From Chromera velia (lineage: Eukaryota > Sar > Chromeraceae), in the NCBI GenBank assembly GCA_018398765.1, contig JAHBMJ010005839.1:27417-64576 (forward strand): DNA of 37,160 bases. The letters run 5' to 3'. The notes under the pieces were generated by a model. That model was given only the letters and a program-made list of their open reading frames with translations, made no database searches and was not told where the DNA came from. Both the position numbers and the translations under genes were made by a program. Shown one piece after another: positions 26,072-36,417 of this stretch. Every line of letters starts with the position of its first letter. Positions within the stretch are counted from its first letter, which is position 1.

Positions 26072-26269
26072 TACTGACATGTAAAAAGTCCTAAGTTCAA
26101 ACCTAACCTCTGCCACTTTTGCGTACGCTAACGCACGCCAACGTATGTATACTTAAAAGTTAGAAAGGACAATGCAAAACACTAACATGCAAAAGGTCCC
26201 ACATTCGAACCCAACCTCTTCCACTTTTGCACACGCTGACATACACTGACGCACGCGCCAACGCATGCT
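26072..26269 (+). repeat. Two tandem tRNA-like (SINE-like) units
   Basis: Unit 1 (26072-26147) and unit 2 (26181-26269) share the order ACATG(C/T)AAAA(G/A)GTCC, then (G/A)TTC(A/G)AACC, then AACCTCT(T/G)CCA, then CTTTTGC and CGCACGC(C). The middle resembles a tRNA variable loop plus T-loop (RNA polymerase III B-box-like TTCGAACCC) followed by a 3' end in CCA. No A box or clover-leaf could be built, and the T-stem does not pair, so this is not a functional tRNA. It lies within the 5' part of the outer element. Confidence 0.45.
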
Positions 26270-26779
26270 TAGTAAGATAAATAAAAATAAAAGGAAGCGT
26301 ACCCACGTCGATTTTTGCCCGCGCAATAATCGGGTCGCTAGCTGATTATTATCAGACCGCACATTCAAATCCATGCATGCAAATTCGCGAAATGTATGCT
26401 GGTAACCCAATTTCAAAAATTTTGGTTCGAGGCTCCTCAACAATCTAAGCCCGTGGATCATCATTCGAGTCATCTTCGAAACCATCCAGCCTTCAAGATT
26501 TTCAGCTTTCAGACATTCGTCACTGGACTTAAAGATTTTCAGCAACCTGTCTTCAGACTTCAGTAACTCCCCTGCTGACTCATCAAACTGGCAATACCTC
26601 CTAAATGTGGAGCGCTGTCCAACCTTAAATCTCTAGCCAGTATTGTACTTCTTCTAGCGCCTCTAGCTACCTCTAGGCATAAGTTAAGTGGTGAGTAGCC
26701 CTTAACAAGTGGTGACGCTTGTGCTCGAGCGACCAATAAGGTCCAGGGCAAGAGCGAATTATGACCAACCTTCTATGCC

Positions 26780-27105
26780 AGCCATCTCCGGCACTGCACC
26801 ATGGTTGCTGGAGCTCCACAAGCCGTCTCTGAGGACAGACTACTGTTGCCTGAGGTCCAGAAGCCGTCTCCGAGGATAGACTACTGTTGCTTGAGCACCA
26901 GTAGCCATCTCTAACCACCACAACTGTTACTTAACTACCCAAAGCCGTCTCCAAGACCAAACAACTGTTGCTTGAGCATCAGTTACCGTCTCCAACCCCA
27001 ATAAGTGTTGCTTGAAAGTCCTTTGCCGTCTCCAACCCCAACAAGTATTGCTTGAAGGTCCTTTGTCGTCTCCAACCCCACCAAAGGCTACTGGAGAACC
27101 GGACT
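26780..27105 (+). repeat. 41-bp minisatellite, about eight copies
   Basis: Copies begin with (A/T)GCC(G/A)TCTC at about 26780, 26821, 26862, 26902, 26943, 26983, 27024 and 27064. The period is 41 (40-41) bases and the core is GCCGTCTCC ... ACTGTTGCTTGAG. The period is not a multiple of three and stops occur, so it is non-coding. It sits in the untranslated leader 400-700 bases upstream of the gag start. Confidence 0.85.
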
Positions 27106-27500
27106 CACCCATCTTTGACCACTAGTAGGCCCTCCAAGCCAAGCAGACCCTACCAAGCCAGCCAGACCAACCTGTGTAGCACTACCCGAATCTTTTGTAC
27201 CCAGTACCTCATCCCCTGACTGAGATTCCAACAAGGAAACCCAAACCCGGACCACACCGCGAAGCGCTGCCTGATTTTCTTTCTACCCTCCTCCCAGGAA
27301 ATTGCCAGAGCAACACCCGGCGAAAAACCTGATCCAATCGTGAAGTGCTGCCAAAACCTCTTCTGCTACCTAAACCCACCACAGACGTAAAGCACCTGAT
27401 TCACCAACTGCCACAAGACCACCAGCTAAGGCAACCACCTGTGAGACCACTTTTGTCCTACAGCAGACCCTCCTTTACTTGAGACCCTGTCACCCTGAAG
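27106..27500 (+). other. Untranslated leader of the outer element
   Basis: C/A-rich sequence with repeated short words such as CCAAGCCAG and GAAG(C/T)GCTGCC, upstream of the gag start codon. No primer binding site could be assigned with confidence between 26270 and 27500; several TGG words exist but none matches a tRNA end that I can recognise. Confidence 0.45.
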
Positions 27501-28945
27501 ATGCTACCCAAGACCAAGGCCAAGGCAAAGGCCAAAGCAGTGATCAAACCCGTAGGAAAAGCAAAAGCGAAGGCTAAAGCTCAAGCCAGACCAAAAGTAG
27601 CAAATTCATCAGCAAAAGCGAAGGCAAAGGCCAAGGCTCAACCCAAACCTAAAGCTGCACCGCAAAACCCACCTGTTAATATGCCTCACGCCGATGAGGA
27701 ACTCCAGCCACTGGCAGCAAACGTCGAAGTCCAGCCGCCAGCAGTCTAAGACTTACCCCAACCAGGTGGAGCAGTACCACAACCGCAACCCAAAGCCAAA
27801 GCGAAAGCCCAGGCGAAACCCAAAGCTCATCCTGAAGCCGGGATGGCTACAGCCGAAGATCCAGTGGAAGACCAAAGCCTCGAGTTTAGCAGCTCTCCAG
27901 CCCGTGTTACCCTCCAAGATTTGGACACCAGCGTCCTCCTGGCTCTACCGAAGGAAGGGCTTCACCTCAAATTGAACCAGAATGGGGATCTCTTTCCTGT
28001 CTCTGTGCAGACCTAGGCTACGCAGCAAGCCTGCAACCCTCAACCCGTAGTCCGCCAACCAAAATTTCGAGACACTCCAAAAATTAAAACAGACCTTCCA
28101 ACCTTTTCGGGAGAAGACCGAACACAAACAAGAGCTTACTGGAGTAGACTTGTGCGATTGAACAATCGAATGGGGTGGGAGTTTTTGGATTTCAGAGAAT
28201 CTGATATCTATTTCCCTTCAACACTTGTAGGAAAAGCGAAAACGTGGTACGGTCACCTCCCATCCAGGCTTCTACTTAGCATCAATAGCATAGATGAGTT
28301 GGAGAAGGTTTTCTTGAACAAATATAAACTTACCAAGGCAGACCAGGACTCTGCCGAACAGAGACTCTTCATGCTCAGGCAGGAGCACAATGTGTCATGG
28401 AGTCCGTCGACGACTACGCCATCCACTATTGCAGCATCTGCAACGAAAGTGGAAAGGACATCGATTTAACACACACTTTCAAACACTTTGTCAAAGGATT
28501 CACAAATAAAACTTTCCAGGTGGCGCTACGTACAAAACCTTACTCATCTTTCCAAGAAGTTCTCTCAGATACCAAGTGTTACTCCTCAGTAATCTCAAAT
28601 AGCAAGCATCAAATGACTGTTTCCACTCTACAGGCAGAAAAAAAGGTGTCTGAGGGAAAGGAAGAGCTTTCTGTGCTCGTCAGTACCCTTATGGGGAAAC
28701 ATGTGGAGATTGTGCATAGCCAAGCCAACTGTCCATGGTGTGGAGGGGTGAGGCTCCACACGGTGAAGGGTTGCACTTTGCTGAAGAACGTATAGTGCAG
28801 CTACTGTCAAAAAATGGGGCACCTGTGGGAGGCTTACAGAACATGGAAGAACGACCAGTCGAAAGGGGAGTATAGACAGATCGTACATTCCTACGAGTAC
28901 CCCTCATCCAGCTCTTATGCCACGATATCTAACAACCCAGTCTAA
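27501..28945 (+). pseudogene. Broken retrotransposon gag (Lys/Ala-rich N-terminus, capsid, zinc knuckles)
   Basis: Start ATG at 27501. Residues 1-60 are Lys/Ala repeats (KAKAKA), a basic, probably nucleic-acid-binding tail. The same frame continues through TAA (27747-27749) and TAG (28014-28016) into a retrotransposon gag/capsid region (PF03732-like): LPTFSGEDR, LVGKAKTWYGHL, FLNKYKL, RLFMLRQEHNVS. A frameshift near 28395 moves coding to the next frame (SVDDYAIHYCSIC, FVKGFTNKTF). TAG at 28793-28795 then falls between two Cys/His knuckle-like motifs, CPWC...H...C and CSYCQKMGHLWEAY, where the last expected Cys is Tyr. The frame finally ends at 28943-28945. Three in-frame stops and one frameshift mean it cannot give a full-length Gag unless stops are suppressed. 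No protease or RT follows. Confidence 0.82.
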
Positions 28946-30396
28946 ACGAATCAAAGGGAAGGGAAAAGAGGGAATTCGACAGGCCAGCCCCTCTTTGAAC
29001 CCTAACCTCGATTGTCCACCTACCTACCACCTCAGCCGGCGCCAAGCCCATAACCCAACACTAGTCCCCCGCCCTCGCACTAAAGGACAAGGGGAACAGC
29101 CAGTACTCATCCCCCAGAATATCCCGGAATGTCTTCCACCCAATAGGATTCCACAGTCCTTTTCCGTGAAGATAAACAGGAACAAGGGGCTTTCCAGAGG
29201 AAGAGAGGGACCAGGAGACCAGCGCCTGCACCAAACAAGCGTTAGCAATGGAGCGTCATTGATTACCAAATGACCAAGTCAGAAGAGAGCAAAGATATTG
29301 AGCAGCCTGCAGAAAGAAGCATCTGCAGACCGGCAAAAGATCCTCCTTAAAGAAAACAGCTGACAGGAATGGAAATGTGGGGAAGTAGCGAGGGTTCTTT
29401 TGTAGAAACACATGGTCTCCCTGTCACTGTGATTGCACTCAGTCTGATGTCACTCTAAAGCTTGAGAAAGGCAGGGGAATGAGTGAAAGAGGAAAAAAAG
29501 CAAACCAACCTTATCGCTCGAATGAAGGCAACACCGAAGTCGTTACCAACTCTTCTCTTCTGCAATACCAGAAAAGAAAACGAAGGATACAACTGTTTCC
29601 GCTGAATGTTGCAGAAAGAAGAGGGCGAAGTATGACTGACTGCGACTCCTCCCCGAAGTGAGGAAAAAGAGAAGTTGAAGCTCTGATCGAGAAAAGAAAA
29701 AAAAAAAAGAGGGCCGCAACATTGTCAGAAAGTCCCTCGTAGGTATTAAAAGGGAAAGGGGGCATACAGGAGCACTCGTTTAGTCTTTCACAAGTCTTAC
29801 CATGCAGCTATCTGCACGAAAAAAAAAAGGGGGGGGGAGGAAAGAAAAATTCATAAAAGTCTCTGCTACTGCTCCGAGAAGGAGTGGGCAAGTGACCAGC
29901 AAAGCAAGGAAAAAATAGGGAGACAGGAGAAGAGCAAAAGCTGACCAAGCAAATCTAGATCGACCTTGAATCAGATCTAGAAAGCGCCAAAGACCTCCAA
30001 GCTGGAGACTCCTGAAGAGTTTCATAAACAGAGGGAAAAGTTCTTATGAAAAGAACATCGACGGTAAAGTCAACCTTAAGAAGCAAATTGATTTAAAGGC
30101 AGAGCTACTTCTCTGGCAAAGGACTGAATGATCCGAACCATTAAAAACCTTGACTGATCCATCCATCTGAACATGTACAACATGAAGCTAGCCACACGTA
30201 AACACCAACCTACTGGTTCACCGACAGCACGCAAGGCTCAACAGAGTGCAGCAAAAGTGATGAACCAGATGAAGGGAGAAAGATGAGTTAATGCAAAGAG
30301 ATGTACAGAGAGTGACATAAACGAAGTGCCTAAAACAGTGACTCTCATGGGTAAGTAAAGTGAGACCAAATAGTAGTCAGAGAAGCCCCGATTGCT

Positions 30397-30533
30397 ACAG
30401 ATAGTTGCCATCTTCCATCTAGCGATCACATCAGAAGAGCCGTCGTCGACGCATGGCCACCGATGGCTGCCAGAAAAAGGAGTAAAGGCCTAACTGACTC
30501 GCAGAGGAAAGCGCGCCGCTGTAATCAGTTAAG
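30397..30533 (+). repeat. Duplicated structured module, copy 1
   Basis: Contains ATAGTTGCCATCTTCCATCT, then GAAGAGCCGTCGTCGACGCA, then ATGGCTGC, followed by TAACTGA ... TCAGTTA (inverted, 7 bp) around a GC-rich loop. Copy 2 at 30704-30810 has the same order of blocks. Confidence 0.75.
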
Positions 30534-30703
30534 CTGAATCCGGCAGAAGAAAGGGGTATCAAATGGAGGAAAAGCAGCTGAAAATGGTTGTGAAAGAGTG
30601 TCGGACAGGAAACACACACACATATAAAAAAGGTACACTGAGAAAAAAAAAAACAGAAGAAGAAGAAAAAAAAAAGCCTATATTAGATTAGCCTAATCGC
30701 TGA

Positions 30704-30810
30704 TCAGATGGTTGCCATCTTCCATCTGGCGATTGCATTGGAAGAGCCGTCGTCGACGCATGGCTACTGATGGCTGCTGAATAGGCTCACTGACTCACAT
30801 ATCAGTTAAC
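30704..30810 (+). repeat. Duplicated structured module, copy 2
   Basis: Matches copy 1 across the CATCTTCCATCT and GAGCCGTCGTCGACGCATGG blocks with scattered substitutions. It ends with a shorter ACTGA ... TCAGT inverted pair. The copies start about 307 bases apart. Confidence 0.75.
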
Positions 30811-30963
30811 CCTGCTCTAGTAGAGGGAGAAAAATAATCAAACGAAAGATAGAGAGTACCGTGAACGAAAGAAGGGGCGCAGAACATGTAGTCACACAGG
30901 AAATAAGAGATAAAAGAAGGGGTGCAACAAAAGAATGCAAAGGCAGGACAGTCTCCACTTGGC

Positions 30964-31000
30964 TAACTGACTTGCAGAGGGACGCCTCTGTGACCAGTTA
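30964..31000 (+). repeat. Strong hairpin, third relative of the TAACTG/CAGTTA motif
   Basis: Outer arms TAACTG (30964-30969) and CAGTTA (30995-31000) enclose an inner perfect stem CAGAGG-gacg-CCTCTG (30975-30990). It resembles the terminal hairpin of the duplicated module upstream, with a better inner stem. Confidence 0.65.
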
Positions 31001-32629
31001 ACCTGTTTCTGCAGGGAGAGAGATTCTGAGTCCAGAAGGAACACACTAGTCTCAAGGAAAAAGGGAATTTGCCTTACAACAAACGATGGGGCATGTAGTG
31101 AGTTGCCCAATTAAGAAATGGCTGAAACAGAAATTAATGCTCCGCAGCAGAGGGGAGCAGCAATGGCAAGAACAAGAGATACACAGAAATAAAAGAAGGT
31201 GCGCAAGTAAGCTCAGATAAACAACGGACATAAAACCGAGATAGAGGGAACCAAAAACCTGATGTGTCGAAGTTTTTAATACAGCTTGGAATCACAAGAA
31301 GAAGAAAACAGACGCAAAACGCTAGCTAGAAATACTATACATACACTCACACATACGCTGTTGATTCAAAAAGTTAACCAGAGTGAGAAGTTACTTCCAC
31401 AATACACAGTGATAATCTTCGCAAGCAAAGGATTTGCGTCAGAAAAGGTTTCTCACTTTGTGTGTTATGGTTGTGGGCAGCCGAGAAGGCCCAATCAAGG
31501 CTAAAGTCAGGAGACTGCGGCTTTCTGGGGAAAGAACGAACAGTGTAGATCCCTGTGTATCCAGCTTCCCTCATAAAAATGTGCAGAAAACTCAAGACGA
31601 TAAGCGGTAGAAAAGGAGCCTAACAACGCGAACAACACCCAAAAGTCGAGCAAACTGGCTACGCAAGAAAAAAGAGGAAACCACCACTCTATTGGCACTA
31701 ACAAGAGAGGGTGGCATAACTGGTTACCCAGTCGACGCACGCCCCACTTCCGACCACTGACTGCATTCAAAGAGGACCACCAGAAGGAAGAAAGAGATTA
31801 CAGTGATTCAGAAAGGGGAAGGAAAGAGATTGGGAAAGATCCTCACAGCTAGCACAACATACCTTGCCAGACTGACTAGAAACAAGAGCTTCCAAATGAT
31901 TATCAATCCAACCACTTTCTGCACACTGCCGCCCCGTCACTGCGTCTCTCCGAATCCATCCTGCAGAAGAGATCGGCAAGCAGACAAAAAGATAACGACG
32001 AATCAACAGTATTGTGCAGGTACAAAACTGCATGAGTGCATCTGACCAAACTCATATGAGAAAGAACTGAACCGAAAGACAACCATAAAGGCATTGGTTT
32101 TGTCAGGGAGACGTATGGAAATGTATGGGAAACAGAGATGGAAGAGATGGGAAGAAGAAAGAAGAGCTCTAAAGAATCTAGGTTTGTCCCAAACAAAAAA
32201 AAGCAGGATGTATGCTTTTTGAGATGCAAAGTCTACCAGACGTTTGAGAATATAACGCTAAAAAAAAAACAGAAGCATGGGATGGTCATTAGAAATCTAC
32301 CCAGACCAAACTGTCGCAGCCGTCTCCATGAATTAAGAGGTGCGAGAGGAGGCAACTTACAAAACAACGACTGACTGTCTTCAGTTCCAGGCAGAGTAGG
32401 ATAGAGGCAACCAGGCCAATGGGAGAGAAACAAAGGAAACTGTGATAAGTATCCAGTGAAGAGAAGAAGAGACACTTGCGTATCCCATGAAGGAGATGGG
32501 AAAAGCAATTCTGTACATTCGTCGACGACTCACAAACAAGAAAAGCGAGCTTCATGACATAATCTGTTGTGAGTGACAAGAAGGGCATAATATCGAGTTG
32601 CACGAATCGCACATGAGTGGCTCTTCTTT

Positions 32630-33005
32630 CGTAAGGAAAAGCCTAGTGTCTGTGGAGCGCTACAGACCTAGACTTAGTATGACTGGTTACTGCATAAGAA
32701 CTGTCAGTTCGGGAGTCTTGTAGTACCAAAACTATCAGTCAGGACAGTTACACAGACAAGACGAGCATGTACGTGAGTGGAATTAATTCTGATATTCATT
32801 CCAATACAGATACAACATTAGGGGCGCGCCCATAGAACGACATAGGCATGGACGGACTTGAATGCAAGCTTAGTACTCAACTTAGTGCATGACTGGAAAG
32901 ACGCTTTCAGGATAATCTTACTCTTTGACTTAATTTATTACAGCATGATTAGCTCGGGCGATCAACTCCGGCTAGAGCGAACAACTACATATCGCAATGT
33001 AACGT
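32630..33005 (-). repeat. LTR (3' LTR of the nested element)
   Basis: 376 bp, beginning CGTAAGGAAAAGCCTAG and ending AATGTAACGT on the plus strand. It pairs with 36418-36793. Flanked outside by CTTT and inside by the purine tract (plus-strand ACCTCCCCCCC). Confidence 0.93.
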
Positions 33006-33006
33006 G

Positions 33007-33019
33007 CCACCTCCCCCCC
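33007..33019 (-). other. Polypurine tract of the nested element
   Basis: On the minus strand a G-rich purine run (GGGGGGGAGGTGG) lies directly upstream of the 3' LTR, the expected place for plus-strand DNA priming. One T interrupts it. Confidence 0.7.
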
Positions 33020-33208
33020 GAAGTCTGTGTCCCCACACAGACATGCTTCATTTGAAGAGAAGACAAGTTTCGTTTTCAGACAGACTGGATGAAAAGGCAA
33101 AAAGGACAGGTTCAAGGAGAGAGGGAAAAGAGGTCTTCAGAGAGAGATCAAACGGAGAAAACAAGAATTTCAAAGACAACGGACTTGCAATGCCCTCAAT
33201 CAGCAACC
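33020..33208 (-). other. 3' untranslated stretch between pol stop and purine tract
   Basis: About 190 bases between the end of the chromodomain frame and the polypurine tract. No further coding sequence is recognisable. Confidence 0.6.
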
Positions 33209-36200
33209 TCAAACGGAACGACGGGCAGACGCATGGAAGGCAGCAATCATGGCCTTCGCATTCTTCAGGTTCGAGAGAGGCTCCCAGGTTGCCTCCTCGG
33301 CAGGGAACCCTTTCCATTGCACACGGTACTCTCTCCCTCCTCCCCTGCCCCGCACGGCGACAACTCGCTCAACTTCGAACTCCTCCTCAGCCCAAGCGGG
33401 CATGCGGACTGACGGGGGACGGACGACTGTCCCTCCCCCTGACTGACGATAGGGCTTGCAGAGAGATCGGTGAATAACGGGGTGCTTTCGGCACCCCGCA
33501 GGCAAGACGACCTCCAGATTGTCCCTCGGTAGAACCGCTTCAACCTCAAACGGTCCAAACCAGACAGAATCGAGCTTCCTTGCATACTCCTTCCCTTTCC
33601 CCACTGGCTGAGGCCACCACGATCGGTGCACCAAAACATACTGCCCCACCTGAATGCCATCGGCGGGACGCCGGTGCCGGTTCGCATACCTTGTCATGAT
33701 CCCCTGTGCTGCCCTCAAAGACTCAGTTGCTGCTGCGACCATCTGTCGGTGTCCCTCCAGGAAGTCCTCAGCGTCGAAAGACTGTTCGACCGAGGAAGGA
33801 AGGGAAAGGGAGGGAGGGGCTACTGCTTGTCGGCCTGTATCGAGAGTGAAAGGGGAAAAGGACGTCCCCTCATGGACTGAGGAGTTGTAGGCAAACTCCA
33901 CGTCACAGAGAAATTCGGACCAGCGAGTCTGTTTCGTCTCAACCAGGCATCGGAGGGCCTCCTCAATCGTTTGATTCATTCTCTCAGCCTGCCCTGCTGT
34001 GTCATGGTGACCGGAGGTGGAGAAATCGAGCTGAGTGCCCGAGAGGGCATGAAGAGTCTGCCAAAATTTCGAAACAAAACGGGGGTCTCGATTGGAGACA
34101 ATCTGCCTCTGATACCCCTTCTTGCACATGACAAAGCGCCGATAGAGACGGGCAGTCTCTTTAGCACTTGCAATTCGATGGGTGGGGATGAGAATGGCTG
34201 CTTTGATCAGCCTGCACACCACCACCATGATGGTGTCGTATCGTTCATCCCCTGAAGGAGGGAGGTCAGTGAGAAAGTCCAGGCAGACTGACTCCCATGG
34301 CTGCGAAGGAACGGACAGAGGGTGAAGCAAACCAGGGGGCAATGCGTTCGGACCCTTGCTGCGCTGGCACGGGTCGCAGGCCCGAATGTACACCCCAACA
34401 TCCCTCCACATCTTCGGCCAGTAATAGAGGGACGCCATCTTCTTGTAGGTTTTGTTGATGCCCAGGTGTGCGGAGTGGGGAGACGCATAGTTCTCTCCAA
34501 TCACTTGCTTGTGCAGGGATCTTGGGACACACAGCCTGTCCCCACCATAATAGAGGAGACCATCCCTGAATGTGATGTCTCACATGCGAAGAGCGAGCTC
34601 GGGGGATGGGGTGGGAGGGCGGAAGGCAGACAGATTCCACACGATCGGGGAGAAGAAAGGGTCATGCGCGTAACCCTCTCTGCACTTCCGTAGAAATTCG
34701 CGAGACGGAACCGCAGAAACCTGCAGGATACGAAGCTCCTGCTCAGGGGCAGACGGTTCCTGTTGAGGGGCAGACGGTGGAGGGTTTCGGGAAAGAGCAT
34801 CGGCAACTATGTTTGCCTTCCCCGGGATGTACTTCGGTTGAATCTCAAGCTCCTGCATGAACTCGATCCAACGGCGGACTCGGGGGGAACAATGCTCAAA
34901 CGAGCGGTGGTTGAAGCTTGTCAGGCTCTGGTGGTCTATCCAGATCTCGGAATCTGCCACCAAAAAGTGTCTCCACACTTTTGCAAAGTGAATAATTGCC
35001 AGAAACTCTAGCTCTCTGACCGGGTAATTCACTTCTGCCCCCGTAAGGCGACGGGAACCGAACGCGAGAGGACGGAACCTCCCAGAAGCACAGTCTCTCT
35101 GCATAGCTACTGCCCCGATCGCTTGAGCGGACAGAGATGCGTCTGGGACCAGAACGACCGGCTGTTTGGGGTCTGGGAGTGCGAGCGTGGCGTGATCGAG
35201 CACAGCCTTTTTCAACAGGGGGAAAGCGAGGGAATGCTCGGCCTTCCAGTTGAAGGGAACGGTGGTGCGCAGGAGAGACAGAAAGGGTGCTGCGATGTGA
35301 GAAAAGCGGGGGACAAACCTGCGAAACCAGTTCGCAAGCCCCAAGAACTGACGCAGTCCTGTGCGGTCCTTGAGCTCCGGAAATTCCTGCAACCCCTGCA
35401 ATTTCTCAGGAGCGGGACGAACGCCCCCCTCGTCGATCACGAGAGCCAAAAACTTCGCCCACTTCTTTATCCAAGTGCACTTTGTCACTTTGACGTAGAG
35501 GTCGTGCTCCCGCAAGAGGGAAAGAACCCGGTGGATGTGCTCGACGTGTTTCTCTGGAGTACGACTGAAAACAAGAACATCATCAATGAACACAACGACA
35601 CAGGAGTCAAGTAGGGGCCTGAGAACGTGCATGATGAGGCGCATGCTGATGAAGGGGGCATTGCTCAAACCAAACGGCATAACTAGCCATTCGAAGCTTC
35701 CGTACCTGGTTACAAAAGCCGTCTTCTCCTCGTCGCCCTCCCGGATCCTCAGCTGGTGAAAATACTGGCGCAAATCGAGAGAGGAGAAGATCTTCGCCCC
35801 ATGCAGGCGATTCAGCAAATCTTCTGGGTGAGGCAGGGGGAACTAGTCTTGTCCTTGATCGTGATCTTATTTAGACCAGTGAAGTCAATGCACGTTCGTT
35901 GGGTGCTGTCGGCTTTCTGAACGAACAAGACAGGGGCTGCGTAGGGGCTGCTGGACGGTCTGATGTGACCTTTCTCCAAATACGAGTCCAATTGCTTCCT
36001 CAGCTCGTCAAGCTGACCGAAGGACAGGCGGTATGGGGCCCTGGCAGGCGGCGTGTGCCCCGCCTTGAGTTTGATTTTGCACTCGATGGGTCGGTGGGGC
36101 GGGAGCCCCGGGAGTTCATCTGGGAAACGGTCGTAGTGCTTTTCAAGCACAGCACGGACACGGGGGTCCACCTCCCCCCCCTGCAGATGCTTGCGGAGGC

Positions 36201-36369
36201 CTGCAAAGGAGGGAGAGTTGATCGGATGGTTGGGAGGGACGGAAGAGAGAGGCGGCGGGCCTCCTTGTTTCCCCCCCGTTGCGATTGAATGGAGATGTGC
36301 GGTCGCCTCACACCCCCTGGAAATCCCCTCCAAACGGAAAAGGTGCAGCTTTGTACTCTGCTTCTTCAT
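33209..36369 (-). pseudogene. Chromovirus pol (RT-RNase H-integrase-chromodomain), inactivated
   Basis: Start taken at ATG 36369-36367; the frame is already open from the primer site. [50 protein letters not shown], the FIDD catalytic box (35590-35579), WLVMPFGLSNAP. RNase H: VVLVPDASLSAQ through YIPGKANIVADALSR. Integrase: AHLGINKTYKK with CDPCQRSK, CLDFLTDLP, and the GQAERMN glutamate. Chromodomain at the C-terminus: EYRVQWKGFPAEEATWEPLSNL. Breaks: a one-base frameshift near 35840 within RT, an in-frame TGA at 34580-34582 just before integrase, and the second catalytic Asp of integrase replaced by Asn (VSNRDPRF, codon 34091-34093). No gag or protease domain is present, so the element could not act alone. 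Stop codon at 33209-33211. Confidence 0.9.
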
Positions 36370-36405
36370 CAGCCTACGCAACTCCCTTCTACCGAAAAAT
36401 TCATC

Positions 36406-36417
36406 CCTCTGCTACCA
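36406..36417 (-). other. Primer binding site (initiator Met tRNA type)
   Basis: On the minus strand TGGTAGCAGAGG follows the 5' LTR with no spacer. The plus-strand reading CCTCTGCTACCA equals the 3' terminal 12 bases of typical animal-type cytosolic initiator Met tRNA including CCA (known sequence, from recall). It anchors both the LTR boundary and the orientation of the element. Confidence 0.82.

Larger units (their letters stand above)
28946..32625 (+). other. Purine-rich non-coding body of the outer element
   Basis: 3.7 kb in which the plus strand is rich in A and G (AGAAGAAAAAAA, GAAAGAGG and similar). Every frame has frequent stops. I looked for RT (YxDD), integrase (HHCC, DDE), RNase H and protease (DTG/DSG) motifs in plus-strand frames and found none. 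Minus-strand frames of 60-110 codons are Leu/Phe/Ser-rich reflections of the base skew. The region contains the duplicated module at 30397/30704 and hairpins. It is comparable to the long non-coding interiors of LARD/TR-GAG-like elements (family knowledge; assignment is inference). Confidence 0.5.

Noticed and set aside
26180-26223. Possible functional tRNA gene
   Set aside because: Only the 3' half resembles a tRNA; no clover-leaf, no A box, and the T-stem does not pair.
25800-26270. Insertion of organelle DNA suggested by AT-richness
   Set aside because: No recognisable organelle gene fragment or rRNA/tRNA; composition alone is not enough.
32858-33055. Frames inside both LTRs (also 36646-37023)
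   Set aside because: They lie inside the LTR and differ between copies at stops; LTRs of this kind are non-coding.
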